From Pseudomonas sp. RGM2987 (GTDB lineage: Bacteria; Pseudomonadota; Gammaproteobacteria; Pseudomonadales; Pseudomonadaceae), in contig NZ_JALJDX010000218.1 in NCBI RefSeq assembly GCF_022952855.1, forward strand, positions 93,946 to 157,945: a stretch of 64,000 nt of DNA. The letters run 5' to 3'. This document shows, one piece after another, positions 7,553 to 16,349 of this stretch. Below the pieces are notes generated by a model that saw only the letters and a program-made list of their open reading frames with translations, had not been told where the DNA came from and ran no database searches. The first letter of the stretch is position 1, and each line of letters opens with the position of its first letter. A program made the position numbers and the translations under genes.

Positions 7553-9925
7553 ATGAGTTCGTCCCCGGTTCTACAGCGTCCCCGGCTGAATCGTACCCTG
7601 CACGGTGCGATCTTTGGCGCCATCGTCAGCAGCTACGCACTGCCGTCCCTGGCGCAATCCTCGAGCGTTGATCAAACCCAGCAGGTTCACCAGTGGAACA
7701 TTCCCGCCGGGCCACTGGCTCCGGCGCTGGACCGCTTCGCGCGCGAGGCGGGCATTAGTCTCTCCTTCGATGCCCCGAGCGTGGCGAACCGCAATACCCG
7801 GGGCGTGAGCGGCACACTCGATACCCCTGGAGCCTTGTCCTCATTGTTGCAGGGCAGCGACATAGAAGTGCAACGACAAGGCCCGAACGCTTACCTGCTA
7901 ACGCCGCAAACCAGGGCTGAGGGCGAACTCGACGACTATCGCCTCGCGCCCATTCTCGTCAACGCCAAGGCCAGGATCGACGGCACCGAAGACGCCCACT
8001 CGGTGGTCGCCCAGGAGCTGTGGGTCGGCGGCAAGGTGGCCACCAGCATCCTCAATACGCCCGCCTCGGTTTCCGTGGTGACCGACAAGGAAATGCAGCA
8101 ACGCAGCGTGAGCACGACCGAAGAGCTGCTGCAGTACACGCCGGGGGTCATTACCGATTATTACGGCACTGACGACCGCAACGACTACTTCCAGATTCGT
8201 GGTTTCCAGGCCACGACCTATCGGGACGGCCTGACCCTGGGCTCAATGCGTGGCGTGCGCGAGGAGCCTTTCGCCTATGAGCGCGTCGAGGTGATACGCG
8301 GGGCCAACTCCACACTGTTCGGCCCGGCCGACCCGGGCGGCTCGGTGAACTTCGTCAGCAAGAAGCCACGCTTCGACAAGTTCGGCCAGGGCTATGTCAC
8401 CTACGGTTCTTTTGACCATGTCGAATCAGGCATCGATGTTGGCGACTCGTTGAACGAAGAGAAAACCGTAGCCGGTCGCTTCACCGCAAAAATGCAAGAC
8501 AGTGATCGCGAGTACGACCACTCCCGGGACGACAACAAGTTCTTGATGGGCGGCCTGACCTGGTCCCCCACGGACTTCACCTCGGCCTCGGTGATCGTCG
8601 ACTACCTGAAAACCCAAAGCTCGCCCAACAGCGGCGGTTATCCGCTGGACAAGGAATACGATCGCAAGAAGTTCTACGGCGAGCCCAGCTACAACTTTCA
8701 CGATGTCGAGCGCACCAACATCAGCGGCACCTTCAGCCATGATTTCGATAATGGATTCGTGCTGCGCAGCAACCTGCGCTACAGCGAACTGACCGATGAT
8801 TTCGGCTATGTGTACCTCAGCGACTCGACGACTCGCACCGGAACCACAGTCCCTCGCTACATCTTCGGCACTGACAGCGAAGCCGAGCAACTGAACGGCA
8901 ACTTGATGCTGCAATACGATGCCCGTTTCGAAAACATCGACAGCAGTACGTTGGTGGGCGTGGAGTATGGCGATTCCTCGACTGAGGAAAGCTCCATCTA
9001 TTCCCCAACCGGATCCATCGACCTGGCCAACCCGGTGTTCACCGGAGTTCCAAGCGGCGTAGCGCCCTACAGTAACGACAAGCTCGATACCAAGACCAAG
9101 GCCGTGTTCTTGCAGCAGAACCTGTCCTTCTACGAGCGCTTTATCGTCACCGCCGGCGTGCGCAACGACTCGCTGGACCTGTCCAGCACCGACATCAACA
9201 ACGTAAAAGACTCGGATAACTTCTCGGAGACCTCTTATCGCGGCGCGCTGACTTATATCGTCAACGACGAAGTGTCCACCTACATCAGCATGGTGGAGTC
9301 GGTCTCGCCGCCAACCGTTGGCGTTATTCCCAAGACAGGCAAGCAGTACGAAGTGGGTGTGAAATATGCGCCCATCGGGATGGACGCATTGTTCTCGGCG
9401 GCGGTCTACGACTTGACCCAGGAAAATGTCAGCATCGCCGTCGTGCTACCGAGCGGTGTCATCGAGCAACAAACCGTTGGCGAATCTCGTGTACGCGGGC
9501 TGGACCTGGAGGCCAAGGCCGAACTGACCCCGAACCTGAGCCTGGTGGGTGGCTATTCCTACATGGAGTCCGAAGTGTTGCGCGGGACCTTGTACGACGG
9601 CAGCTCGCTCAAGGGGAACGAGTTCGCCACGGCGCCAAAGCACTCCGCGTCGCTGTGGACCTATTACAGCGTACCCGACACCGATGTCAGCGTCGGCCTG
9701 GGCGCACGGTATGTTGGCTCTTATTACTTCGACGCCGCCAACACCGGCACCAGCGACGGCACGACGCTGTTCGACGCGGCTTTCAACTACAAACTCTATA
9801 AAGGCACCGACCTGGCGATCAATGTCAGCAACCTTCTGGATGAGCAACATGTGGTCGGTTCAGGGACCGCGAACTACTACAACCCGGGACGCGAGGTCAC
9901 GGCGAAGTTGAGTTATAACTGGTAA
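7553..9925 (+). CDS. TonB-dependent siderophore receptor with signalling (STN) domain
   Basis: 790 residues. Signal peptide to about residue 35 (SSYALPSLAQ). The STN domain at about 48-110 (IPAGPLAPALDRFAREAGISLSF ... LLQGSDI) talks to FecR. The plug domain lies at about 150-260 (NTPASVSVVTDKEMQQRS, RGFQATTYRDGL, ERVEVIRGANSTLFG, PGGSVNFVSKKP), followed by a 22-strand barrel ending in the usual terminal aromatic (YNW). The plug and barrel resemble ferri-hydroxamate receptors (FhuE, FoxA, FiuA), but I cannot name the siderophore. With the preceding sigma and FecR genes it forms a standard cell-surface signalling unit. Confidence 0.93.
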   Translation: MSSSPVLQRPRLNRTLHGAIFGAIVSSYALPSLAQSSSVDQTQQVHQWNIPAGPLAPALDRFAREAGISLSFDAPSVANRNTRGVSGTLDTPGALSSLLQGSDIEVQRQGPNAYLLTPQTRAEGELDDYRLAPILVNAKARIDGTEDAHSVVAQELWVGGKVATSILNTPASVSVVTDKEMQQRSVSTTEELLQYTPGVITDYYGTDDRNDYFQIRGFQATTYRDGLTLGSMRGVREEPFAYERVEVIRGANSTLFGPADPGGSVNFVSKKPRFDKFGQGYVTYGSFDHVESGIDVGDSLNEEKTVAGRFTAKMQDSDREYDHSRDDNKFLMGGLTWSPTDFTSASVIVDYLKTQSSPNSGGYPLDKEYDRKKFYGEPSYNFHDVERTNISGTFSHDFDNGFVLRSNLRYSELTDDFGYVYLSDSTTRTGTTVPRYIFGTDSEAEQLNGNLMLQYDARFENIDSSTLVGVEYGDSSTEESSIYSPTGSIDLANPVFTGVPSGVAPYSNDKLDTKTKAVFLQQNLSFYERFIVTAGVRNDSLDLSSTDINNVKDSDNFSETSYRGALTYIVNDEVSTYISMVESVSPPTVGVIPKTGKQYEVGVKYAPIGMDALFSAAVYDLTQENVSIAVVLPSGVIEQQTVGESRVRGLDLEAKAELTPNLSLVGGYSYMESEVLRGTLYDGSSLKGNEFATAPKHSASLWTYYSVPDTDVSVGLGARYVGSYYFDAANTGTSDGTTLFDAAFNYKLYKGTDLAINVSNLLDEQHVVGSGTANYYNPGREVTAKLSYNW

Positions 9926-9989
9926 GCGGCGACTCGTTGCGGGGCTCGGTCTGATGCCGGTCTGCTAAGGGCCAAACAGCTCAGCCCCC

Positions 9990-10082
9990 TTGGCGAATAG
10001 CTTGCTCCCACAGGACTGATAGTGACCTGGGATATAAAGATAAACGCAGATCCAATGTGGGAGCGGGCTGCTCGCGAAGAGG
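9990..10082. repeat. REP pair after the receptor gene
   Basis: A degenerate unit with AGCTTGCTCCCACAGG and, 45 nt on, an inverted unit TGTGGGAGCGGGCTGCTCGCGAAG. It lies in the 276-nt gap between the receptor gene and the convergent AAA+ gene. Nothing else is recognised in that gap. Confidence 0.65.
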
Positions 10083-10201
10083 CCGGCACAGCCAGCCACC
10101 CCATTGACAACGATCAAGGGCAGCAGGTTTGCTCATGCAGCCCTTTTACCGGCCAGAACATCAGCCGCAACCTGCGCAACAAAGCCGTACCCCACCGCAG
10201 A

Positions 10202-11812
10202 TTAAAAATCAATTTGCCTGCCGCCGATTTGGGTTTCCGCATCATTTTGACCAGCACCCATAGCCGAAGCGCTAATTGCATTTTGATTTGCCCAGTCACG
10301 AAGCTTTGTAAACTCGTCTTTGCGCATTTTGCTCATGGGTACTAAACGCGAAATAGTCGTTTCAAAATCGGCCATCGTCAGATCGCTTGCATCACCAGAG
10401 CCATTCATCCGCCGTGAGAACGCTTCAATCAGCGACTCTCCGACCCAAGCTTCGATTTCTGCACCAGAAAGCACGATATCCTTACCAAAATTCGACTCGC
10501 CTCCTAGAGCTGACAAGCGCTCCAGATCAAATTTTTCCGGGTCCCGTTTCAATTTTTTCAGATGTATTTCAAGAATTTTCTTTCTTTCTAACGTCGACGG
10601 GAAGTCAACGAAAAATATTTCGTCAAATCGCCCCTTTCTCAAAAGCTCTGGAGGCAAGCTGTTGATGTTGTTGGCGGTAGCAAACACAAACACCGGCGCC
10701 GTTTTTTCTTGCATCCAGGTCAGCAGGGTGCCGAATACGCGTGTAGCCGTGCCACCATCAGATGCTCCTCCGGAGGAGCCGGAAAGTCCTTTTTCAATTT
10801 CATCGATCCATAGGATGCAGGGCGAAATAGCTTCGGCAGTCCGTAGCGCGGAACGAATATTGGATTCTGAAGAGCCCACCACTCCTTGGAAGATTTTCCC
10901 CATGTCCAAACGCAACAAGGGCATGTTCCATGACGACGATACGCATTTCGCTGTAAGAGACTTACCGCAACCAGGCACGCCAGTTAAGAGCAAACCCTTC
11001 GGGGTTCCTACACCGAACTCCTGAGCCACCTGCCCAAAACATTGGCTACGCAAATGGAGCCATTTCTTGAGCGTTGCCAACCCTCCAACATCCTCAAGAT
11101 TTACCTTCGAATCAATGTATTCCAGGATACCCGTCTTACGTATGATTTGTTTTTTCTCGGAAAGCAGATCTTTTACAGTATTTTCATTAATACTCAGGCT
11201 GGAGACCAGCGAACGAGACAAGCTATTGTCAATTTCCAATCCCGTGAGGCCCAAAGCGGCATCAATGAGTTTATCTTTGGTTTCGCTAGACAGATCAATC
11301 TTGACGCTGCTGTTGCCTTGCCAGGAATTAACAAAATTATTTATCTGAGCCTTGACTTCATCTCTTGAAGGCAAAGGAAAATCAATCAACGTGATTTCCT
11401 TTTGAAGATCATTGGCAATTTCAAAACTGGGTGCCACGATAATGCAATTGCTTCGATACCCACGTGAGCGGATATTGATGGCTAGATCTCGAAGCCGACG
11501 ACGATAGACAGGATTTGAGTTTGAGGCAAGATAGTTGTGAGCATCACAAAAAATAAAAATATTTTTGCTGCCCTCCTCTTTCGCCTTCTCTTCGCAAAAG
11601 TCCAAGGCCATTTTCAAATCATAGGTTTTATCCCCTGCCACGACGCCATTTATTTGGACACCTTGCGTCGAGTTCCAAACGAACAAGCGATGGCTAAGCG
11701 CCTTGGCGATTTCAGAAACTTCATTGAGTACGCGCTCTTCCTCGAAAGATTCAATGACCAGAATCGCATAACGCGCCTTAAGGTAGTCTGTTATCTGTTT
11801 GGTACGGCTCAT
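10202..11812 (-). CDS. Ycf46-type AAA+ ATPase
   Basis: 536-residue AAA+ protein. Residues 1-200 form the N-terminal domain typical of cyanobacterial/plastid Ycf46 (RYAILVIESFEEERVLNEV, IFIFCDAHNYL, VDFPLPSRDE-like turn), followed by LSEKKQIIRKTGILEYID. The AAA+ core has Walker A GVPGCGKS at about 277-284, Walker B ILWIDEIE at about 332-339, the QEKTAPVFVFATANN sensor segment and the arginine-finger/second region of homology (LPPELLRKGRFDEIFFVDFP). It ends with a poorly conserved tail. Ycf46 is of uncertain function even in cyanobacteria. Here it is the last gene of a four-gene operon with Ycf35-like and radical-SAM partners, 27 nt after the radical-SAM gene. Base composition is clearly more AT-rich than its neighbours. 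Confidence 0.9.
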   Translation of the reverse strand: MSRTKQITDYLKARYAILVIESFEEERVLNEVSEIAKALSHRLFVWNSTQGVQINGVVAGDKTYDLKMALDFCEEKAKEEGSKNIFIFCDAHNYLASNSNPVYRRRLRDLAINIRSRGYRSNCIIVAPSFEIANDLQKEITLIDFPLPSRDEVKAQINNFVNSWQGNSSVKIDLSSETKDKLIDAALGLTGLEIDNSLSRSLVSSLSINENTVKDLLSEKKQIIRKTGILEYIDSKVNLEDVGGLATLKKWLHLRSQCFGQVAQEFGVGTPKGLLLTGVPGCGKSLTAKCVSSSWNMPLLRLDMGKIFQGVVGSSESNIRSALRTAEAISPCILWIDEIEKGLSGSSGGASDGGTATRVFGTLLTWMQEKTAPVFVFATANNINSLPPELLRKGRFDEIFFVDFPSTLERKKILEIHLKKLKRDPEKFDLERLSALGGESNFGKDIVLSGAEIEAWVGESLIEAFSRRMNGSGDASDLTMADFETTISRLVPMSKMRKDEFTKLRDWANQNAISASAMGAGQNDAETQIGGRQIDF

Positions 11813-11839
11813 GCCTGTTATCCCTGCGTTTGGACGGAG

Positions 11840-12361
11840 TTATATATACACCGGAAGACCGGTTTTGGTAACGCCGGAATTTGAAACGACAAACTCGACA
11901 ACTCTTCTAGTACGAAAAAAGTCAACATCGACTCTCTCGCTGGTCTTGATAATCTGCTTGTACTGATAGGGATGTTTCGCGTTTTGTCGATACCGACCCG
12001 CCAGCGTTAAGTCCACCGCCTTGACAACACGAATCATGGCCTCATTCTGGAATATCTCCTTTGGCGTATAGCCTGTATAGAGTATCCAGTTCTTCTCGCC
12101 ATTGACGGCATGTATCAATTGTTCCAAGGCTGGCGCCTGGTCGAGCGGCTCACCTCCAGAGAGGGTAACCCCAACTACGCCCAGTGCATTGATCTTCTGC
12201 GCCAACTCGTCAATAGGCATCAACGTCTTCGCTTCGCCAGCGTGGGTCCCCGGGTTGAAGCACCCCTTACAATTCAGCGCACAACCCTGCACCCATAATG
12301 TCAGGCGCAACCCGGGGCCGTTAACGCAGCTCAACTCCATATGGTGGACATTGATTTCCAT
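11840..12361 (-). CDS. NrdG-like radical-SAM (single 4Fe-4S) activating-type protein
   Basis: 173 residues. The radical-SAM cluster motif CxxxCxxC is C27-C31-C34 (VQGCALNCKGCFNPG), with the SAM-binding GGE at LSGGEPLDQAP and the NrdG-like core GPGLRLTLWVQGC and WILYTGYTPKEI. It is as short as NrdG activases and lacks the C-terminal SPASM or auxiliary cysteines. No glycyl-radical partner enzyme is encoded nearby, so activation of an anaerobic ribonucleotide reductase is unlikely to be its job. Its start directly abuts the stop of the upstream gene (TAAATG), indicating coupled expression. I infer that it acts on, or together with, the neighbouring Ycf35-like/Ycf46-like proteins. Confidence 0.88.
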   Translation of the reverse strand: MEINVHHMELSCVNGPGLRLTLWVQGCALNCKGCFNPGTHAGEAKTLMPIDELAQKINALGVVGVTLSGGEPLDQAPALEQLIHAVNGEKNWILYTGYTPKEIFQNEAMIRVVKAVDLTLAGRYRQNAKHPYQYKQIIKTSERVDVDFFRTRRVVEFVVSNSGVTKTGLPVYI

Positions 12362-12994
12362 TTAGAAATTCGCGCTAAGAACTTGAAGGGTTTGCTCTTC
12401 GTGGACTACGGTATATTCCGGCTTCCACTCAGTCACCAGCTCCGCAGTAGGACTGGAAAGTAGAGATTCAAGCACCTCGGTAAGCTTTGTGCAAATGTCG
12501 CCTTTCACGCCATGCACCTCCTCCGTGATTTCATCGCCCGTAAAGGTGACAAGGATGCCGTACTCATAACTGGGTCCAAATTCAACCTCGAACCCTAGAA
12601 GACTTTCTTTCACTCTCGCTGGAATACCGGATGCATCTATGCGCTTGATGGTTTCATCGATGGCTACGCTGATATACGCTTTCTGAAAGCGTAAAGCCAA
12701 ATCAGCCATTATCGCTTCATCGGCGGTGGAAACGGTTTCCCGCTCGATGAGGAGTTTGTAGGAGCCCTCCTCGACCTGGCAGACAAATAGATTGAACTCA
12801 TCAGCGGTTTGGCCACAGATAGCCCTGAATTGCTGTTGCCCCATGTACCCGATTTTGCTCAAGACCCTTTTACTGAAGTCGCTGGCAAAGACGGAAACCA
12901 GACCAGTCGTTGGGCTAAGGCCCATCTTGCCGAATGCTTTGACAATGGCTTCTTCATTTACATAAGAAAATTCAAACTTTGTACAGTGAGACAT
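12362..12994 (-). CDS. DUF1257 (Ycf35-like) - DUF2997 fusion protein
   Basis: 210 residues. The N-terminus MSHCTKFEF and the segment FQKAYISVAIDETIKRIDASGIPARVKE match the plan of Ycf35/DUF1257 proteins. These begin MSHFTK and carry a QRYAY...V.E..K..GF segment. The last 70 residues match DUF2997: a strand YGILVTFTG, then ITEEVHGVKGDICTKLTEVLESLL with the conserved G-x-x-C-x-x-x-T/L pattern (C168). In most genomes the two domains are separate neighbouring genes. The sequence between them shows no obvious linker. The gene is flanked by 1 nt and 0 nt to its neighbours. Function unknown; assignment is from memory of the families. Confidence 0.75.
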   Translation of the reverse strand: MSHCTKFEFSYVNEEAIVKAFGKMGLSPTTGLVSVFASDFSKRVLSKIGYMGQQQFRAICGQTADEFNLFVCQVEEGSYKLLIERETVSTADEAIMADLALRFQKAYISVAIDETIKRIDASGIPARVKESLLGFEVEFGPSYEYGILVTFTGDEITEEVHGVKGDICTKLTEVLESLLSSPTAELVTEWKPEYTVVHEEQTLQVLSANF

Positions 12995-12995
12995 G

Positions 12996-13988
12996 TTACA
13001 GCTCCAGCTTGCGCCCAGGAACCACCTCTTCGGCGTTCTGGATAGCCACTAATACGTCAGGGGCGACCTCAATGTTGCGCGTAGGTGCCATGGATGCAAG
13101 CGCGGCCTTAGGCGCAGCAACTTGTGGAGTTGGGGCTGGAGTTCCAGAGTTGACAACCACCCGACGCCTTGGTGTTGCCTGTGATACACCACTACCCCCC
13201 AGGAGACTTGCGTCAATGGCTTCCAGCAGCCTTCTTATTACCAAAATGGGGCTTGATGTGAGCTTTTCATATAGCCCAACGCACAACAAAACATCGGCCC
13301 CATCATTGAATTGCAACTTAACGAAGTAATTTTGATTTTCACTGCCACCAATGCCAATGCGCGAGATCTGATTCAGATCCCGTGACAGCTTTTTCCAAAG
13401 ATGCCCATCATACGACGCTATGATTAACTTCGTCGCTGTTACGGCAAAAGCATTACTACCTACTGCGACCTCGTCACTCGCAAAATTCTGGTAGCTGACC
13501 AGAATCTTTTCCCCGACAGGGAACCCAAGTGCGGTTGCCAAATATTCATTGGTTGCAAAATCGATATCTGCGTGAAATTTCAGGCTTTTTGACAGAGCAT
13601 AACAGCTATAGGCGGCTACAGATCCAGAGGCTAATACGCTCAACGCATGCTCCGGTGCAAGAATCAAAAAAACTGCGACAATAAAAACAATGAGTCCATA
13701 GGCGTAATTTACGGCAGTCTTTGAGCTGAGTTTTTTATTTCGATAACCCTGAAATGTCTTGCCAGGAATATATTTTTTTGAAGGTGCAAATAGCAAAGTG
13801 CATGCACCGAAAAAAACCACACAAATAAGCCCAATTGCCGCTTGACGCTTCTGCCCACTTTGCAGGCCATCAAGAAACATCCATGCACCGGTAACGATGA
13901 AAACAGGCAAGGATGCGAGTACTGCAAGCCCCGCTTTCTTACCGTGGATGGCAATCATCATTTTCCACATCGGGATAGTCTTTATCAT
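12996..13988 (-). CDS. Membrane protein with cytosolic PH-like domain and proline-rich tail
   Basis: 330 residues, no family recognised with certainty. Four hydrophobic segments are likely at about residues 17-38 (LAVLASLPVFIVTGAWMFL), 48-68 (AAIGLICVVFFGACTLLF), 94-113 (YGLIVFIVAVFLILAP) and 114-132 (ALSVLASGSVAAYSCYAL). A soluble domain at about 150-260 (GEKILVSYQNFA, NAFAVTATKLIIASYDG, ISRIGIGGSENQNYFVKLQF) looks like a bacterial PH/GRAM-type fold. A Pro/Ala-rich linker (GTPAPTPQVAAPKAALAS) leads to a charged tail. It is the first clear gene of the Ycf46 operon and ends 1 nt before the Ycf35-like gene. It could tether the system to the inner membrane (inference). Confidence 0.75.
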   Translation of the reverse strand: MIKTIPMWKMMIAIHGKKAGLAVLASLPVFIVTGAWMFLDGLQSGQKRQAAIGLICVVFFGACTLLFAPSKKYIPGKTFQGYRNKKLSSKTAVNYAYGLIVFIVAVFLILAPEHALSVLASGSVAAYSCYALSKSLKFHADIDFATNEYLATALGFPVGEKILVSYQNFASDEVAVGSNAFAVTATKLIIASYDGHLWKKLSRDLNQISRIGIGGSENQNYFVKLQFNDGADVLLCVGLYEKLTSSPILVIRRLLEAIDASLLGGSGVSQATPRRRVVVNSGTPAPTPQVAAPKAALASMAPTRNIEVAPDVLVAIQNAEEVVPGRKLEL

Positions 13989-14174
13989 TCACAAACCTTC
14001 TAGGATGGGTGCAGAAGCGGGTAGAGAGGGGAAAGCTGTAGCACTACCCAAAGGCACGTTGATCGTTGTCACTGATGTTGCCGAACCTTTAGCCATTGGT
14101 TTTGGCTTCGCAGTACGCGCGTTGACCGCCGTCGCCGATGTTGCCGCAACCGGCAGAGCGTAGGTACTCAACAT
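13989..14174 (-). CDS. Possible 61-codon leader gene of the Ycf46 operon
   Basis: Small frame whose TGA stop directly abuts the ATG of the membrane-protein gene (TGAATG), which suggests coupling. The product is Ala/Ser/Thr-rich with no recognisable domain, and no ribosome site is visible before the ATG at 14174. It may be a genuine small protein, a fragment, or chance. The 249 nt between it and the LRR gene hold nothing that I can support. Confidence 0.25.
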   Translation of the reverse strand: MLSTYALPVAATSATAVNARTAKPKPMAKGSATSVTTINVPLGSATAFPSLPASAPILEGL

Positions 14175-14423
14175 AACAACGCAATGATAAATCTCATCAC
14201 TCTCTCCATGTGCGTCAGGAATCGCCTAGCGCTGACTGATCCAAAAATGAGCTTGCTGGTGCAGTGTACAATCAAATTGACATCATTTTCTGGGGAAGTT
14301 CCACCGGACGATTCGGACGTACGGGTTTATGCTTTTGGTGGCCCCAAGGTTCGCGCCTCGTGGATTTCATCTGCGCTGCGTACCCGGCCTATTCCTATCA
14401 GGGCGCAAATACGCCGACGAGCG

Positions 14424-15905
14424 TCAGATGCCGGGGCCGCTCACGTGGGCCCGCAGCCTTGCCAAACGATCCCAACCCTCTGCGCTGACCTTCGAGCAAT
14501 TACGCAACGACAACCTTTCCAGCGGCAACCGCTCCAGCACCGACACCATGGCAGACGTAAGTTGCGACTCCCCCGGGCCGGCTTCAAGCGTCAGATCCCG
14601 TAGCGGCAGCCCCGCAAGGTGGGCGACGCCGGCGTCGGTCAACCAAGGGCTCTCATATAAGCCCAGGCGTTGCAGCGGCAAGTCACGCAAGCACGCCAAG
14701 TCGCCATCGCGCAGGTCCAGGCCGCTGATCTCCAGTTGCTCCAACGGCAGCCCCATTTCGCTGAGCTTACGCAACGTCTTGCCGTCGATGCCTTGGCAAA
14801 AACTCAGGTTGAGCCTTTTAAGCGGCAGGCCGGCCAGTTGTTTCAGTTCCTTCCAAGTGATGTCGTTCAACGAGAGATCCAGCGACTCCAAATCCAACCC
14901 ACGCAGATCGCTCAACGTATCGGCGCAGACGCCCCGCACATCGCAAAGCCCCAGGCGCTTGAGTGGAAAGCCGTGCAGCACATCGAGCTGTTCGATCATC
15001 ATCCGCGACGACTTGAGATCCAGTTCCGCAATCGGCATGCCTTCGAGTACTTCCAGTTCCTCCTCGCCCACATAAGCCGATTGAAGCGAAAGCCGCTCGA
15101 TGGGCAAACTTCGGATAGCGAGCACCGCGGCCTCGCTCGCGTAACAGTCATCGAGGCTCAGGGACCGCAGCCCGGTCAGGCGGGAGAGCCAGGACGGATC
15201 TTTCAGAACGGCGCCGCTGCCCTCGATCGACAGCTGTTCCAGCGAATGACCGCACACGTGCGCCATGCCTTGCGAAGTGAGCTCACCGGCACGCTGTAGG
15301 GTGAGAGAGCGCAATTTCAGATGCGAGAGTTCGAGAAGACCGTCGTCGGAAATTTCATCGCAACGATTGAGCGACAAGGCTTGCAGCGGGCTGTTGGCGA
15401 GCTGCTTGAGGAAACGGTCGTCGAAGTCGTCACCGTAGGTTTCCAGCTTCAGGCTGCGCAGCCGTTCGAGTGAAGGTAGGCAGGTGGCATTGTCATGGCG
15501 GGAAAAGCCGCTGATTTCCAGCGTTTCGAGAGCAAGGCCTGGCAGCCGTCGCCAGAGCTCCGGGTCGCAACTGAACCTCGGGCTGTTGAGCACCAAGGTA
15601 CGCAACGGCAACCCGGCCAGGGCGTCGAGCCACTGCGGCTCGGCATCATCGATTTCCACATGGTCCACCGGCAGGCCCCGCAACTGCGGCAACAACGGCC
15701 CGGGGCGATTGCGGTGGGCGGTGGTGTGCAGTTGGGCAATAGCCAACTTTGCCGCCGGATCGCCGAGGCCGGCGGCGACACGCAGGCCGTCCAGGGACGC
15801 GTCGCCGGTGTTCAGCAGCTCGCAATAAAGTGACGCCCGTGTGGCGATGTCATCGGGTGAAGCGGCGAGTCGGGTCATCAAGGCGTTGCGGTTGGCAGTC
15901 TGCAC
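14424..15905 (-). CDS. Leucine-rich-repeat protein
   Basis: 493 residues. About 60 helical N-terminal residues (MTRLAASPDDIATRASLYCELLNTGDASLDGLRVAAGLGDP) resemble the companion domain found before bacterial LRR arrays. Then come roughly 15 LRRs of the RI/cysteine-containing type with units such as LPLKRLNLSFCQGIDGKTLRKLSEMG and LPLQRLGLYESPWLTDAGVAHLAG. There is no signal peptide, membrane segment or C-terminal enzymatic domain, so it reads as a cytoplasmic binding protein or possibly a secreted effector without a visible signal. The N-terminus is unlike the NEL-type E3 ligase effectors. It stands alone with normal high GC. Function unknown. Confidence 0.8.
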   Translation of the reverse strand: MQTANRNALMTRLAASPDDIATRASLYCELLNTGDASLDGLRVAAGLGDPAAKLAIAQLHTTAHRNRPGPLLPQLRGLPVDHVEIDDAEPQWLDALAGLPLRTLVLNSPRFSCDPELWRRLPGLALETLEISGFSRHDNATCLPSLERLRSLKLETYGDDFDDRFLKQLANSPLQALSLNRCDEISDDGLLELSHLKLRSLTLQRAGELTSQGMAHVCGHSLEQLSIEGSGAVLKDPSWLSRLTGLRSLSLDDCYASEAAVLAIRSLPIERLSLQSAYVGEEELEVLEGMPIAELDLKSSRMMIEQLDVLHGFPLKRLGLCDVRGVCADTLSDLRGLDLESLDLSLNDITWKELKQLAGLPLKRLNLSFCQGIDGKTLRKLSEMGLPLEQLEISGLDLRDGDLACLRDLPLQRLGLYESPWLTDAGVAHLAGLPLRDLTLEAGPGESQLTSAMVSVLERLPLERLSLRNCSKVSAEGWDRLARLRAHVSGPGI

Positions 15906-16056
15906 TGTTCACGAGTCCGAAGTGAGCGGGCGCGGCTTACGCGGCGATTTTCAAGAAGAGTTCGATAAGTGCATAAGGGAAGCACAAAAACCGGTCCCGC
16001 TGAAGATGCCCGCTCGCTGCTTTACGCACGGAGCCGCCGAACACAAACGGCCCCCC

Positions 16057-16099
16057 CGTGGCGAGGGAGCTTGCTCCCGCTGGGCTGCGAAGCAGCCCC
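16057..16099. repeat. REP palindrome
   Basis: GTGGCGAGGGAGCTTGCTCC unit followed by GGGCTGCGAAGCAGCCC, the same family as at 5.6, 40.5 and 58.4 kb. It lies in the 574-nt gap after the start of the LRR gene. The rest of that gap is the leader of the direct repeat described below. Confidence 0.8.
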
Positions 16100-16349
16100 A
16101 AGATATCAAGCCATCCACCTATATTCTGGTCAGGCCGCATCCCAATCTCCAATGCGGCAACCACCTGCCGCCCTCATCACAAAAATCCTACGCCGCTCTC
16201 AGAAACAAGCACCTTGCGGCCTCCGAGGGATGAAGCCTATAGTCCGCCCGTCGCCCAAATGGCGATTCAGGTTTGGCGACCTGACACTAGAGAATGCGCA
16301 AGCTGATGGCTTTTTTGCAGTCGCTTGTGCACCCGCAAAGTCGTTCTAT

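Noticed and set aside
11840..12361. Radical-SAM protein taken as the NrdG activator of an anaerobic ribonucleotide reductase
   Set aside because: No nrdD or other glycyl-radical enzyme is nearby, and the gene is coupled to Ycf35/Ycf46-like genes instead.
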